64,000 nucleotides of DNA from CAWFFV01 sp963814985 (GTDB lineage Bacteria > Chloroflexota > Ktedonobacteria > Ktedonobacterales > Ktedonobacteraceae): assembly GCA_963814985.1 (NCBI GenBank), contig CAWFFV010000101.1, positions 62,001-126,000 of the forward strand, in the 5' to 3' direction. Shown here in pieces: positions 33,365 to 43,184 of the stretch (position 1 is its first letter; every line of letters starts with the position of its first letter). Position numbers and translations under genes: made by a program. The notes under the pieces were generated by a model. It saw nothing but the letters and a program-made list of their open reading frames with translations, had not been told where the DNA came from and searched no databases.

Positions 33365-33372
33365 GTTGCTAT

Positions 33373-34969
33373 TTACCGTTTTCGTAAGAAGGCTGGAATG
33401 TCGATGACATCGCTAGACGGAGTATTGCGGTTGTTACGCTGTACATCTGCTCCGCGATCCAGGCGACGAAATCTGGCGCTGCTGGCCCGATGGTGGGCGC
33501 TGTAATGGTTGTGCCTCTGGTTCAGGCACTGGTAAACTCCTATGCCCATTCTCTACGCCAGCCGATTCTTGATCTAGCTCATAATCGTCATCTATCTCAT
33601 CCACTACAGGAAGTGGCTCCCGTCCAGGCATTGACGGAGAAATTGGACGCTGACGCCCCATGTCCGAAGACTGTGACGGCGACACTACATCTCTCTGACG
33701 CCCCATGTCTGAGGATAGCTGCTGTGCAGGCTGCACGCGTGTGCAGCACGCTCAGGCTGCAATGGTCCCGTCGGGTGATTCGAGACACTCATCGGCGGTG
33801 TTGTAACAGGCGGCACAGTATACCCTTGCGGCTGAGATGGCTGAGAATATCCCTGGGACGAACGAGGTATCTGGCTGCTGCTGTTCCCCATATTCACACT
33901 GCTGCTACTCACCGGTCCCGACGAGAGCTGGTAAAGCCTGCTGCGATCATACTCAGCAGGACGCGATTGTGTATACTGATGCGCTGACTGCGTCCGTCCG
34001 CCCGCGCCTGCTGCATTGTCAAAGCCAGTCGCAATCACAGTAATCTTGACCCTGCCATCATAGACGGGATCTTGCACTGCCCCAAAGATAATATTTGCTT
34101 CTGGATGTGCGGCACGGCTAATAATATCAGCAGCCTCGTTGACTTCAAAGAGGGTCATATCCATTCCACCGGTAATGTTGAAAAGGACCCCCCGTGCTCC
34201 ACTGATATCAATATCCAGCAAAGGGCTGGCAATAGCAATCTGGGCCGCATCGATAGCACGAGTATCGCCACTGGCCTCGCCAATTGCCATCAGTGCAGAG
34301 CCAGCCGCCGACATGATCGTTTTCACATCAGCAAAGTCCAGATTGATCAGACCAGGTACCGTAATCAAGTCACTAATACCCTGAATACCCTGTCGGAGCA
34401 CATCGTCCGCCAACCGGAAGGCCTCTGACAACGGTGTACGCTTGTCAGCAACCTGCAAGAGGCGATCATTGGGTACCGTAATCAATGTATCCACATGTTG
34501 CTTCAGGTTGGCAATTCCCTCCTCAGCGGAAAGAAGACGTTTCTTCCCCTCAAAGGTAAAGGGCTTGGTGACCACACCGACAGTCAGAGCACCTAACTTC
34601 GCGAGCGATTTGTGCCACCACAGGGCTGGCACCAGTACCAGTGCCACCACCCATACCAGCCGTGATGAACACCATATCGGAGCCTTTGAGTGCCTCGTAA
34701 ATCTCTTCTGCATTCTCTTCAGCGGCCTTGCAACCAACACTGGGGTTGCCACCTGCACCGAGGCCACGAGTGAGCTTGTCGCCGATACGAATGCGATGTG
34801 GTGCATCCGTGAGCAGCAAAGCCTGAGCATCCGTATTGATGGCGATAAACTCAATACCCATCATATTAGCCTGGATCATACGGTTCACCGCATTACTGCC
34901 TCCACCTCCAACACCGATCACACGGATCTGGGCAAAGCCTTCAAGTTGATGATTTCCCATTGATAACAT
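33373..34969 (-). CDS. ftsZ: cell division protein FtsZ (three apparent frameshifts)
   Basis: The N-terminus has tubulin motifs (IRVIGVGGGGSNAVNRM, MGGGTGTGASPVVAQIA). One extra base at about 34597 shifts into the frame continuing LGALTVGVVTKPF through the GTPase and C-terminal domains. A shift near 33735 and another near 33475 lead through a long Gln/Ser/Pro linker (with two SSDMGRQR repeats) to the perfect C-terminal peptide DVIDIPAFLRKR and TAA at 33373. Repaired length is about 531 residues, with an unusually long linker. Three indels in an essential gene suggest assembly errors. Last gene of the dcw cluster. Confidence 0.92.
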
Positions 34970-35055
34970 ATGTTCGTGGCCCCCTTTTGAGTCTCTTATC
35001 AGTAGAACGCACGAGCCATCGCAAAGGCACTACCAAAAAAGAAACTGCTCTGCGT

Positions 35056-36291
35056 CTAAGGAATAAATGCACGTAGCCAGCGGCCAAAACGAGAAACAAG
35101 ATCTACTGGCCCCTCTGGCTCTGGCTCTTCTTCGTCAATCAAGAGCGAAGTATGACGTAAACCCCACAATAATAGGCCAACAGCAGTTGCATACGCCGGT
35201 CTGCTAATCGAGTCGGCCAGACCATGCAAACCTAAGGGAGAACCAATGCGTCCAGGAAGGTCAAGCGTCTGTCCCGCAACCTCCAGGATACCCGGCAATT
35301 CTGCTGTTCCCCCCGTAATGACAATTCCTGATGGTAATAACCCATCATAGCCAGATTTCTTAATCTCCTCATGAACCATATAGAATAACTCTTCCACACG
35401 AGCCTGAATGATTTCAGCCAGGAGTTTGCGTGGGACAAGATCATTGCAATCTGGCATAAACTGCGACAAGTCAATCATATCATCTTCGGCTATAGTTGAC
35501 GGATCACAATGTCCATATGTAATTTTGAGTTCCTCTGCCACTCCAAAAGGGAGGCGCAAGCCAATTGCAATATCATTGGTAATCAGATTGCCACCAATTG
35601 GCAAAACAACGGTTTGCCAAATAGCACCATCAGAGAAGACTGCGATATCGGTGGTGCCTCCTCCAATATCGACGAGAGCGACACCCAGGTCGGTTTCACC
35701 ATCCGCCAGGACGGCCTCACTGGAAGCCAGCGGTTCCAATACGAGGTCTTCAATCTCTACACGTGCTTTATGGACACACTTAATTAAATTGTGAATAGAT
35801 GACACAGCACCAGTGATAATATGTGTTTCTACCTCCAGGCGAAAGCCTGACATGCCAATGGGATTTTTAATACCTTCCTGGCCATCTACAACATAGCCAC
35901 GCGGAATCACGTGGATGACTTCGCGATTCGCTGGTATTGCTATTGCACGTGCAACTTCAATAGCACGACTAATGTCATTCTGCACAATATCCCTATGACT
36001 TGGCGAGATAGCAACAAAGCCTTTGCTGTTCTCACAGTCTATGTGATTACCAGCAATTCCCACATAAGCCGACTCAATTTTTTTCCCTGAAAGGCGTTCT
36101 GCACGATCCAGCGCCGCTGCAATTGAAGTGACGGTCTCTTCAATATTCACCACCACTCCACGGCGCAACCCCTGTGAAGGGCAGGTGCCAACGCCAACAA
36201 TATTCAGCTTCCCGTCGCGATCTAGTTCGCCGACCAGAACACAGATTTTTGTTGTTCCTACGTCGATACCGACGATCACCCGCTCTTGCAC
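35056..36291 (-). CDS. ftsA: cell division protein FtsA
   Basis: Start GTG 36291 chosen because GGAGGAGC lies seven bases before it; about 411 residues. Actin-fold motifs: VIVGIDVGTTKICVLVGE (phosphate 1), ALVDIGGGTTDIAVF (phosphate 2), GIVITGGTAELPG (adenosine). A short C-terminal amphipathic helix (FGRWLRAFIP) would bind the membrane. FtsA anchors FtsZ filaments at the division site. It lies directly upstream of ftsZ. Confidence 0.94.
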   Translation of the reverse strand: MQERVIVGIDVGTTKICVLVGELDRDGKLNIVGVGTCPSQGLRRGVVVNIEETVTSIAAALDRAERLSGKKIESAYVGIAGNHIDCENSKGFVAISPSHRDIVQNDISRAIEVARAIAIPANREVIHVIPRGYVVDGQEGIKNPIGMSGFRLEVETHIITGAVSSIHNLIKCVHKARVEIEDLVLEPLASSEAVLADGETDLGVALVDIGGGTTDIAVFSDGAIWQTVVLPIGGNLITNDIAIGLRLPFGVAEELKITYGHCDPSTIAEDDMIDLSQFMPDCNDLVPRKLLAEIIQARVEELFYMVHEEIKKSGYDGLLPSGIVITGGTAELPGILEVAGQTLDLPGRIGSPLGLHGLADSISRPAYATAVGLLLWGLRHTSLLIDEEEPEPEGPVDLVSRFGRWLRAFIP

Positions 36292-36376
36292 TTTATATGC
36301 TCCTCCTGGGCGGTACAATTGTGAGACGCACTACGAATACAGTAAGAATGCCTTGCCATGGGTTTACAATGCCTTA

Positions 36377-37423
36377 TTACTTTAACGTATATACTGGACG
36401 TAGACCATAACGTAAGTCAATAGAAGCTATATTGATCTGCTGCTTCTGCGCCATTGCCAGGATCTGCTGCAATTCAATAAGCTTGTTGTCTAATGGGTTG
36501 ATATCATTGGCCTCCCCCAGATAGGCTATCCAGCCATCTGGACTTTCAACACTATACGATCCTCTACCACTCGTCTGTCCAGCAGTATTTGCATACATTG
36601 TACCATCATAACGCAGCTTAAAAGCCGTGATCCCTACAATTTTTGGGAGACGGTCGAAGATATCCCTGGCAAATGCAATATCGGCCTGATTCAAACGAAC
36701 TCCCGGATATATTGTCTGTGCTGTCCTGTTCCCTTTACCTGGACCAGATAGATCAAAAACCGTTTTTAAATGATCAGTTCCAGTCGTCTCATCGACAGGC
36801 GCAATCACGATCCCCTGCTGATCAACACTATAAGTTCCCTGTGCTGTCTGCCACAATAGCACCGGGATTCGTTCTACGACTGTTACCATAAGTTGATTAG
36901 GCCATTGCTTGCTCAAAAAGACAGAAGATACCTGCGGGAACGCTTCAATATGCTCTGTCAGAGCCGCTACGTTGATCAAAAAGATATTTTGGCCCTGCAT
37001 ACCCATACGCTGAATATTTTGAATCAGCGCATCGTTATGCGTTCCCACAACATTTACTTGCTCAATACGAAAAGCATTGCTGGTGAAGGCAAAATTTGTC
37101 GCCAGGACAATGAGAATGCCACCAGCCAGGACACTCAAAAGTTTCCAAAAGAAGTTGCGCCGTTCTACCTGTCGTCCACTACGCATAGGTACAGGTGAGG
37201 TAGGATACAATGGCATAGAGCGACGAACCGCCTTCATTCGTCCACTCGAAGCCCACATTCCCGTCTGGGCAAAAGTACGTGGTGCGGCTTCAGTGTACCT
37301 CTGCGGCCTGGCACGTGCACGCCGTCTCTGCTCCTGACGTTGGGCAAAGGTGTTCCACGCCACCGATGGGTCAGACTCCGGTACGGTAACTATACGTTGC
37401 AGTGTATGTGATGCTTCACGCAT
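36377..37423 (-). CDS. ftsQ: cell division protein FtsQ/DivIB
   Basis: 348 residues: a basic cytoplasmic N-terminus of about 90 residues, one TM helix (LSVLAGGILIVLATNFAFT), a POTRA domain (FRIEQVNVVGTHNDALIQNI) and a FtsQ-type beta domain (VSSVFLSKQWPNQLMVTVVERIPVLLW). FtsQ links early and late divisome proteins. Order murB-ftsQ-ftsA-ftsZ agrees with dcw clusters. Confidence 0.88.
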   Translation of the reverse strand: MREASHTLQRIVTVPESDPSVAWNTFAQRQEQRRRARARPQRYTEAAPRTFAQTGMWASSGRMKAVRRSMPLYPTSPVPMRSGRQVERRNFFWKLLSVLAGGILIVLATNFAFTSNAFRIEQVNVVGTHNDALIQNIQRMGMQGQNIFLINVAALTEHIEAFPQVSSVFLSKQWPNQLMVTVVERIPVLLWQTAQGTYSVDQQGIVIAPVDETTGTDHLKTVFDLSGPGKGNRTAQTIYPGVRLNQADIAFARDIFDRLPKIVGITAFKLRYDGTMYANTAGQTSGRGSYSVESPDGWIAYLGEANDINPLDNKLIELQQILAMAQKQQINIASIDLRYGLRPVYTLK

Positions 37424-37531
37424 ATCTCCTCTGCCAGTCTCCTTGAAGCATGGAATACTGACGAGCGCCTGCCACCTCGTGCCGTTTGTAAGTATGTGAA
37501 GCTATCTGCCCCTGTAATCGTTTTTTCTCTG

Positions 37532-38557
37532 TCATGATACCGATACCCTCCACTCACCGCGTAGTTCGACTTCCAATTCTAACTCCACTCCAAACCGTTC
37601 TCGCACGCGATTGTGTGCCTCCCTGATGAGCGCCGCTACATCGGCAGCACTCGCGCCTCCTACATTCACAATAAAGTTGGCGTGGCGCTCTGAAATTTGC
37701 GCCTTGCCGTAGATTGCTCCCTTCATGTCGACGGCCTCAATCAGCCGACCAGCATAATTTCCCTCTGGATTCTTAAACACTGAGCCTGCACTCTGCTGCG
37801 GAGGTTGCGTCCTCTTTCGATGCTGCTTATGCTCATTGATGATTGTACGCAACTCCTGCGGCTCGTTACGATGAAGAGCGATACCCATCTGCACAATGAT
37901 TTCGGCTGGTTCTATCAGCTTACGTGATGCAGCAATGGGATAGCCCTGCTCATCAAACTGCACTCGCCGTTGAGCACGAAAACGACTATGCCGATAGCTC
38001 AAACCAATCTCATCATGCTCATAATGTTGAATTATTGGTGCTACAGACCATTCCTCAGACTGGCGTGCATCCAGAACTTCAACCCACTTCAGTACCTGCC
38101 CCAGATCACTATTGTGTGCTCCAGCATTACTGATGACACCGCCACCAAGCGTCCCCGGAATACCAGGCCCGAACTCCAGTCCTCCCCAACCAAGAGGAGC
38201 CAGTTCATTCAACAGGCGCGGCCAACTCACTCCTGCTCCTGCAAGTAAGAGTGCGGTACCATCGCCCCGGTCTTCAATCGTGTAACTATTTAAGGCTATA
38301 CGCGCTACAATACCCCGTACCCCAGCATCAGCATACAATACGTTCGTGCCATTGCCAGTCAACAATAAGGGCCAGCGTTGCCGGGCACATATTGTCACAA
38401 GGTCAATCAACTCATCACGAGTATCGAGTGAGATCCATACATCCGCAGGGCCACCAACGCCAAATGTACAGTGGCGCGATAATGGCTCATTGCGGCGTAC
38501 TCGCTCTCCAAAATGTGAGCGCAGTTCGGTATATGCAGTCTCAACATCGAAAGTCAT
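37532..38557 (-). CDS. murB: UDP-N-acetylenolpyruvoylglucosamine reductase MurB
   Basis: 341 residues. FAD-binding motifs: TFGVGGPADVWI, LLTGNGTNVLYADAGVRG, GGLEFGPGIPGTLGGGVISNAGAH. The reaction region reads QSAGSVFKNPEG, with the catalytic Ser, and ISERHANFIVN follows. It reduces enolpyruvyl-UDP-GlcNAc to UDP-MurNAc with NADPH in the cytoplasm. It is located between murC and ftsQ. Confidence 0.95.
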   Translation of the reverse strand: MTFDVETAYTELRSHFGERVRRNEPLSRHCTFGVGGPADVWISLDTRDELIDLVTICARQRWPLLLTGNGTNVLYADAGVRGIVARIALNSYTIEDRGDGTALLLAGAGVSWPRLLNELAPLGWGGLEFGPGIPGTLGGGVISNAGAHNSDLGQVLKWVEVLDARQSEEWSVAPIIQHYEHDEIGLSYRHSRFRAQRRVQFDEQGYPIAASRKLIEPAEIIVQMGIALHRNEPQELRTIINEHKQHRKRTQPPQQSAGSVFKNPEGNYAGRLIEAVDMKGAIYGKAQISERHANFIVNVGGASAADVAALIREAHNRVRERFGVELELEVELRGEWRVSVS

Positions 38558-38575
38558 TGAAAATTACCTCTAAGC

Positions 38576-40069
38576 TTAAGCACCACTCTGTAGGAGCAGT
38601 TCAGTAACTTTATAGATATCTCCGGCTCCCATTATCAGCACTACGTCGCCTGAATGCAGTGTCCTGCGTAACAATTGCGCTGTGGCCTGGATATTTCCAC
38701 TATGTAGAATTTGTGCTCCTTGCATAAAGTGAGGCCGTTGGGCCATCGCCTCGACAAGGTCACGTGCATGGACAAGGCCTGTATCCCGCTCACGCGCTGC
38801 AAAGATATCGGCAATAATCGCTACATCTGCCGCATCAAAGGCTGATAAGAACTGCATAAAAAAGGTCTTTGTCCGACTATACATATGCGGTTGGTAAACC
38901 GCAACTAAACGCCTCTCAGGATAGCGTCGGCGCGTGGCCTCCAGGGTTGCGGCAATCGCCGTTGGATGATGTGCATAGTCATCTATTAACACAACATCGA
39001 TGAACTCCCCATTCACCTCTAGTGGTCTCTGGCAACGAATTTCAAAGCGTCTCCTGATGCCACCAAAGCCCTCCAGCGCCTTGATGATCGTATCCGCATT
39101 TGCGCCAACTATATGGGCAGCAGTGAGAGCAGACAGGGCATTCTGAATATTATGTATACCCGGCAATTGCAAGTGAATGACGCGCTCCTCTGGAAAGGCT
39201 TCACCGATCCGAGTTCTGACACGGAAACTCGTCTCACCATCCAGTTTCACGTCATAGGCTTGCACAAACTCTGGCAGATCCTTATCTTCAGAGGTATCCG
39301 TACGGGATACTCCTACAGCATTGGAACTGACAGAATAGGTTACAATTCGCCCTGACCAATCAGTTAAACGCTGGCGTAATTCCAGACAACCCGGACTATC
39401 CGCGTTCAGAATCAGCGTTGGCGGTAGGGACCAATCACCGTCCATATCCATCCCGCGAATAAAGTGTTCAAAGGCCGCCAGAAATGCTTCGTAGTCAGCA
39501 AAGAACTCTGGATGCTCGAACTCTATCGAGGTCACGACTACCAGTCGCGGGTGATAATTCCAGAAATTGTGATTGAACTCATCAGCCTCATTCACAAAGT
39601 ACTGGCTCTGCCCCATTCGATAATTTGCCCCGAAGCGTGGTACCACTGCCCCAATTTCACATGTCGGATCAAGTCCTGCATCGACCAACATCAGCGCAAG
39701 CATGGCTGTTGTGGTACCTTTGCCGTGTACCCCACTCACCGAGAGTACACATTTCCCTTCCATCAACTTACCAAGGAGTTCCTGCCAGGTGACGACCTGC
39801 GTACCATGGCTCTGCGCCGCTAGCAGTTCAGGATTCTGTGCATTGAGAGCTGTAACAGCTGGACTGATCACCAGGGTGTCTATATTATCCAGATGATCTG
39901 CGCTATGCCCTATCAGTACCTTTATCCCTGCTTGCTCCAGCGCTTGCGTGGTCGCTGATCTCTGCTGATCACAACCCGTCACGATATCACCAGCCATCTG
40001 CGCCATCTGCGCCACAGCCGAGATACCCTGTCCGCCTATACCCATGAAATGTAAGTGTGATTTCTTCAA
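38576..40069 (-). CDS. murC: UDP-N-acetylmuramate--L-alanine ligase MurC
   Basis: 497 residues. MFMGIGGQGISAVAQ-like start (HFMGIGGQGISAVA) for the UDP-binding domain, the ATP loop VSGVHGKGTTTAML, NEADEFNHNFW and the C-terminal DDYAHHPTAI. It adds L-Ala to UDP-MurNAc. The ATG overlaps the murG stop by four bases. The ATP loop has TTTA where many Mur ligases have KTTT/KTTTT spacing, but the Lys is present. Confidence 0.94.
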   Translation of the reverse strand: MKKSHLHFMGIGGQGISAVAQMAQMAGDIVTGCDQQRSATTQALEQAGIKVLIGHSADHLDNIDTLVISPAVTALNAQNPELLAAQSHGTQVVTWQELLGKLMEGKCVLSVSGVHGKGTTTAMLALMLVDAGLDPTCEIGAVVPRFGANYRMGQSQYFVNEADEFNHNFWNYHPRLVVVTSIEFEHPEFFADYEAFLAAFEHFIRGMDMDGDWSLPPTLILNADSPGCLELRQRLTDWSGRIVTYSVSSNAVGVSRTDTSEDKDLPEFVQAYDVKLDGETSFRVRTRIGEAFPEERVIHLQLPGIHNIQNALSALTAAHIVGANADTIIKALEGFGGIRRRFEIRCQRPLEVNGEFIDVVLIDDYAHHPTAIAATLEATRRRYPERRLVAVYQPHMYSRTKTFFMQFLSAFDAADVAIIADIFAARERDTGLVHARDLVEAMAQRPHFMQGAQILHSGNIQATAQLLRRTLHSGDVVLIMGAGDIYKVTELLLQSGA

Positions 40070-41254
40070 ATGCTGACAACCTCGTGGTTAGACTTCCCTG
40101 CTACAGATATTTTTGCCATCTTCACAATGGTTTCGACAATCTCTTGCGTTGCCGATGGCTTCGCAAAATTTCTGACAGCTTCTGCCATATCTTTTAGATA
40201 AACATTAGAGGAAATAGTATATCTTACACGTTCTATCAAAAGTTCAGGTTTCAGATCATCATTACGAATCACTTCTGCCGCCTTTTTTCGACTAAAAGTC
40301 TCAGCATTGGCCTCTTGCGGTGAACTTCCGATTGCAGGTGGTAACGGTACCAGAATGCTGGGCTTCCCCAGGACGGCCAGTTCGCTTAAGGTAGCTGCCC
40401 CTGCACGGCAGAGAACCAGTTCGGCAGATTGTAATGCCAGTGGCATCTGCTCATCCATATATGGCTACAAGCCGATACCGTTGCCGCACTTCTTCACTTA
40501 ACCCTGCCATTGTGCTTTCTGCCAGCTCACGTGTCTCATCAAATAGCTTCGTGCCACTGATCTGCAAAACCTGGCAGTGTGTGAGTAGCTCCGGTAAGGC
40601 ATGAGCAACAACTTGATTGAGATGTCGTGCCCCCTGGCTTCCACCTGTTACTAATAACAGCGGAAGATCCGGAGCAAAGCCAAGCATGCTCCTTGCCTGC
40701 TGGGGCGCAACTTGCTGCATATCCAGGATAGCCTGCCGTATTGGATTGCCCAACAATATCACTTTCTTAGCTGGAAAGTATGGCACGGAGTCAGAAAAGG
40801 CCACCGAGATCCGCGTCGCCAATGGGACGAGCAACCGGTTAGACAGATTTGGTGGCACATCTTGCTGATGCATCAGGAGTGGTACACCGTTGAGTTTTGC
40901 CGCCAGACCCGTCGGAACCGCAACATAGCCACCACTGGTAAACGCCACATCGGCTCGAAATTTTCGCACGATACCTATTGCCTGTGTCATTCCTACCGGC
41001 ACACGCACTACTCCTGCCACTGTACGCCAGGAAACAAAACGTTGTAACTTGCCAGCTTTAACAGGAGCAAAGCGGAATCCAGCAGCAGGTACTAGCTTTG
41101 TCTCTAAACCATCATCACTACCAAGATAGAGAATATCAGCATGATAGGTCTCTCGCAACAATGTTGCCACTGCAAGAGCCGGATAGATATGGCCTCCAGT
41201 GCCTCCACCTGAGATAAGAACTCGCATATCCATTCCAGGTAAGGTTTCAGACAC
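40066..41254 (-). CDS. murG: MurG N-acetylglucosaminyltransferase (one frameshift)
   Basis: GTG 41254 is chosen as start (GGAAG upstream, 12 bases after the ftsW stop); ATG 41233 is an alternative. The N-domain has RVLISGGGTGGHIYPALAVA. The frame is open to RYRLVAIYG and stops; one extra base at about 40461 restores VAYMDEQMPLALQSAELVLCRAGAATLSEL and the rest. Repaired length is about 396 residues, normal for MurG, which makes lipid II from lipid I. It is essential, so an assembly indel is likely. Confidence 0.9.
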
Positions 41255-41265
41255 CTTACACTTCC

Positions 41266-42639
41266 TTATTGAAAACTTTTTGTTAACGCACGCTTTGAGA
41301 TTGCCGGAATTTCCGGTTCCTGAATATAACGAGAGATATTGAGTAGTACACCAACAGCCGCCATTGAGATGACCAGCGAAGTACCACCATAGGTAATAAA
41401 CGGCAATGGTACACCCGTATAGGGGATAGAACCAGTCGAAGAGCCAATATTGATCATTGCCTGCACGACCAGCCATGTTGTGATACCAGTTGCCAGCAAG
41501 GCACCATAAACATCTTGTGTGCGCCTTGCCAGACGAAAACCCCGAAAAGCCAGGAACAGAAACAATATGACGACCAGAGAGGTCCCGATAAAGCCTAATT
41601 CCTCCCCAATGATAGCAAAGATAGAATCAATATAAGGGAACGGCAGATAACCCGTCTTCTGTCGGCTAGCCCCCAGACCTACTCCAAACCAACCACCAGA
41701 CCCCAGCGCTAACAACGACTGATACAGTTGTAAATTGATACTTGTAATATCTTGAAACGGATTCATAAAACCTATGAACCGATATAAGCGGTATCCCTTA
41801 AATGCCTGTGTCAAGAAGATCAGGCCACCACCGCTCATTGCCAGCAGAAACTGTATAATGTTAGCTCCTGCCGTAAAGAACATTGCCGCAGCCAGACTTG
41901 CAATAATGACTGCAGTGCCCATATCGTTCTCTAACAAAATCAGGCCTAAAATCAAGCCGACCAGGATGGCGAAAGGGGCCAGACCATAAAGAAACGTTGC
42001 GACCTGTTTCCCTTTACGAGCCAGCCAGTCTGCAATATAGAGTGCCAACGCCAATTTAGTTAGCTCACTGGGTTGAAACGAGAGGAACGAACCGATACTT
42101 AACCAGCGAGAAGCTCCATAAGCGCTCGAACCCAAAATCAGGACAACTACCAACAATGGAAGACTTATTGCCATACCTATCAGCGAGAAACGCCGCCACT
42201 GTCGATAGTCAATACGCATCGTCACCAGCATAACGATGACGCCAAGACAGGCCGATAACAACTGCCGCTGAAAAAAGTACGAGGCATCACCATAGTAACG
42301 GGCCGACAGAAACGAGCTTGCGCTGTAAACCATCACCAGACCCACACAGAGCAACGTCAGTACAATGGCGAGCAGCCAGGCATCAATTTTCCCCGCGACT
42401 CGAGGAAGGCGCATCTCCAACTCTGCGAGTCTCTTCTGCTCCTCCTGGCTGATAGCATCAAGAGGTGAACGGTCCTTCTCATCCTCTTCTGCTATCCGCG
42501 AACGCCAGCCTGCCGTCATCCCAGTACGTGGCAGCTTCCAGACTGGACTATTAACGCTCCCCACATTACTCCTACCACGCGGTAAACTCTTGCGTGGTGT
42601 GACTGGATGTATAAGCGTCTCTTCCACCGCATAACTCAT
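41266..42639 (-). CDS. ftsW: lipid II polymerase FtsW (SEDS family)
   Basis: 457 residues with a hydrophilic N-terminus of about 90 and ten TM helices. SEDS motifs: YSASSFLSARYYGD, GSFLSFQPSELTKLALALY, LLENDMGTAVI, and GVPLPFITYGGTSLVISM. FtsW polymerises glycan strands at the septum together with its partner PBP, here the ftsI product upstream. Its ATG overlaps the stop of the preceding small gene (ATGA). Confidence 0.95.
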   Translation of the reverse strand: MSYAVEETLIHPVTPRKSLPRGRSNVGSVNSPVWKLPRTGMTAGWRSRIAEEDEKDRSPLDAISQEEQKRLAELEMRLPRVAGKIDAWLLAIVLTLLCVGLVMVYSASSFLSARYYGDASYFFQRQLLSACLGVIVMLVTMRIDYRQWRRFSLIGMAISLPLLVVVLILGSSAYGASRWLSIGSFLSFQPSELTKLALALYIADWLARKGKQVATFLYGLAPFAILVGLILGLILLENDMGTAVIIASLAAAMFFTAGANIIQFLLAMSGGGLIFLTQAFKGYRLYRFIGFMNPFQDITSINLQLYQSLLALGSGGWFGVGLGASRQKTGYLPFPYIDSIFAIIGEELGFIGTSLVVILFLFLAFRGFRLARRTQDVYGALLATGITTWLVVQAMINIGSSTGSIPYTGVPLPFITYGGTSLVISMAAVGVLLNISRYIQEPEIPAISKRALTKSFQ

Positions 42640-42851
42640 TTTATGAGCGGCACGCCGCGCCTTCTCTGGCGTATTGCGTGGCTGTCGTCCATCGCCCTGT
42701 CTGGCTTGTGCCTGAGCCCCTGACGCTCCTGACGCTCTGCTGACTCCAACGCAGGAGAACGCATAATAGGAGGAGATTGTTCCTTTTTTCGTTCTCCCCT
42801 TATCGGTCGCTCGTTCGCATTATTTCCTTTTTTGGGCCTATCATGTAGCAT
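42636..42851 (-). CDS. small basic hypothetical protein in dcw cluster
   Basis: 71 residues, very rich in Arg, Lys and Glu (starts MLHDRPKKGNNANERPIRG), with no membrane segment. GAAGG lies before the ATG. The gene overlaps the upstream gene's end and the ftsW start (ATGA), which supports real coupled translation. I do not recognise the family. It might be a disordered divisome accessory protein. Confidence 0.5.
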   Translation of the reverse strand: MLHDRPKKGNNANERPIRGERKKEQSPPIMRSPALESAERQERQGLRHKPDRAMDDSHAIRQRRRGVPLIK

Positions 42852-43140
42852 GAGCGCCTTCATCTTTACCGTTTTGGGCGGGTTGCTCTTGCATAATTTG
42901 GAGCAACCGCTCAACATCCTGGTCACTCATATGCAAATGCAATTGCTGTAGATCAATAACCTCAGTACCTTTTGCTTTTAACAACGCACTCCATGGATCA
43001 CTTTCAAGTAGAGGTATTTTCACTTCACCAGAAGCCATCTGAACATTTGCTTCAGATGGAAAACGCCCCAATAACTCTTGCCAAATCTTACTGAGTTCAC
43101 TGTTAGCAGATAGTGTATTGTTGTTCTCATCTTGTCGCAT
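42841..43140 (-). CDS. hypothetical protein between ftsI and ftsW
   Basis: 99 residues from ATG 43140 (GAAGG seven bases before); an ATG at 43188 overlapping the ftsI stop would give 115. No TM helix or signal. The C-terminus is helical (LHLHMSDQDVERLLQIMQEQ). No family recognised. Its position and short gaps suggest co-expression with the septal synthase pair. Confidence 0.6.
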   Translation of the reverse strand: MRQDENNNTLSANSELSKIWQELLGRFPSEANVQMASGEVKIPLLESDPWSALLKAKGTEVIDLQQLHLHMSDQDVERLLQIMQEQPAQNGKDEGAHAT

Positions 43141-43184
43141 TTTATACCTTCTTTGATAGGAGTTCCCCATGCATCGGTTGTATA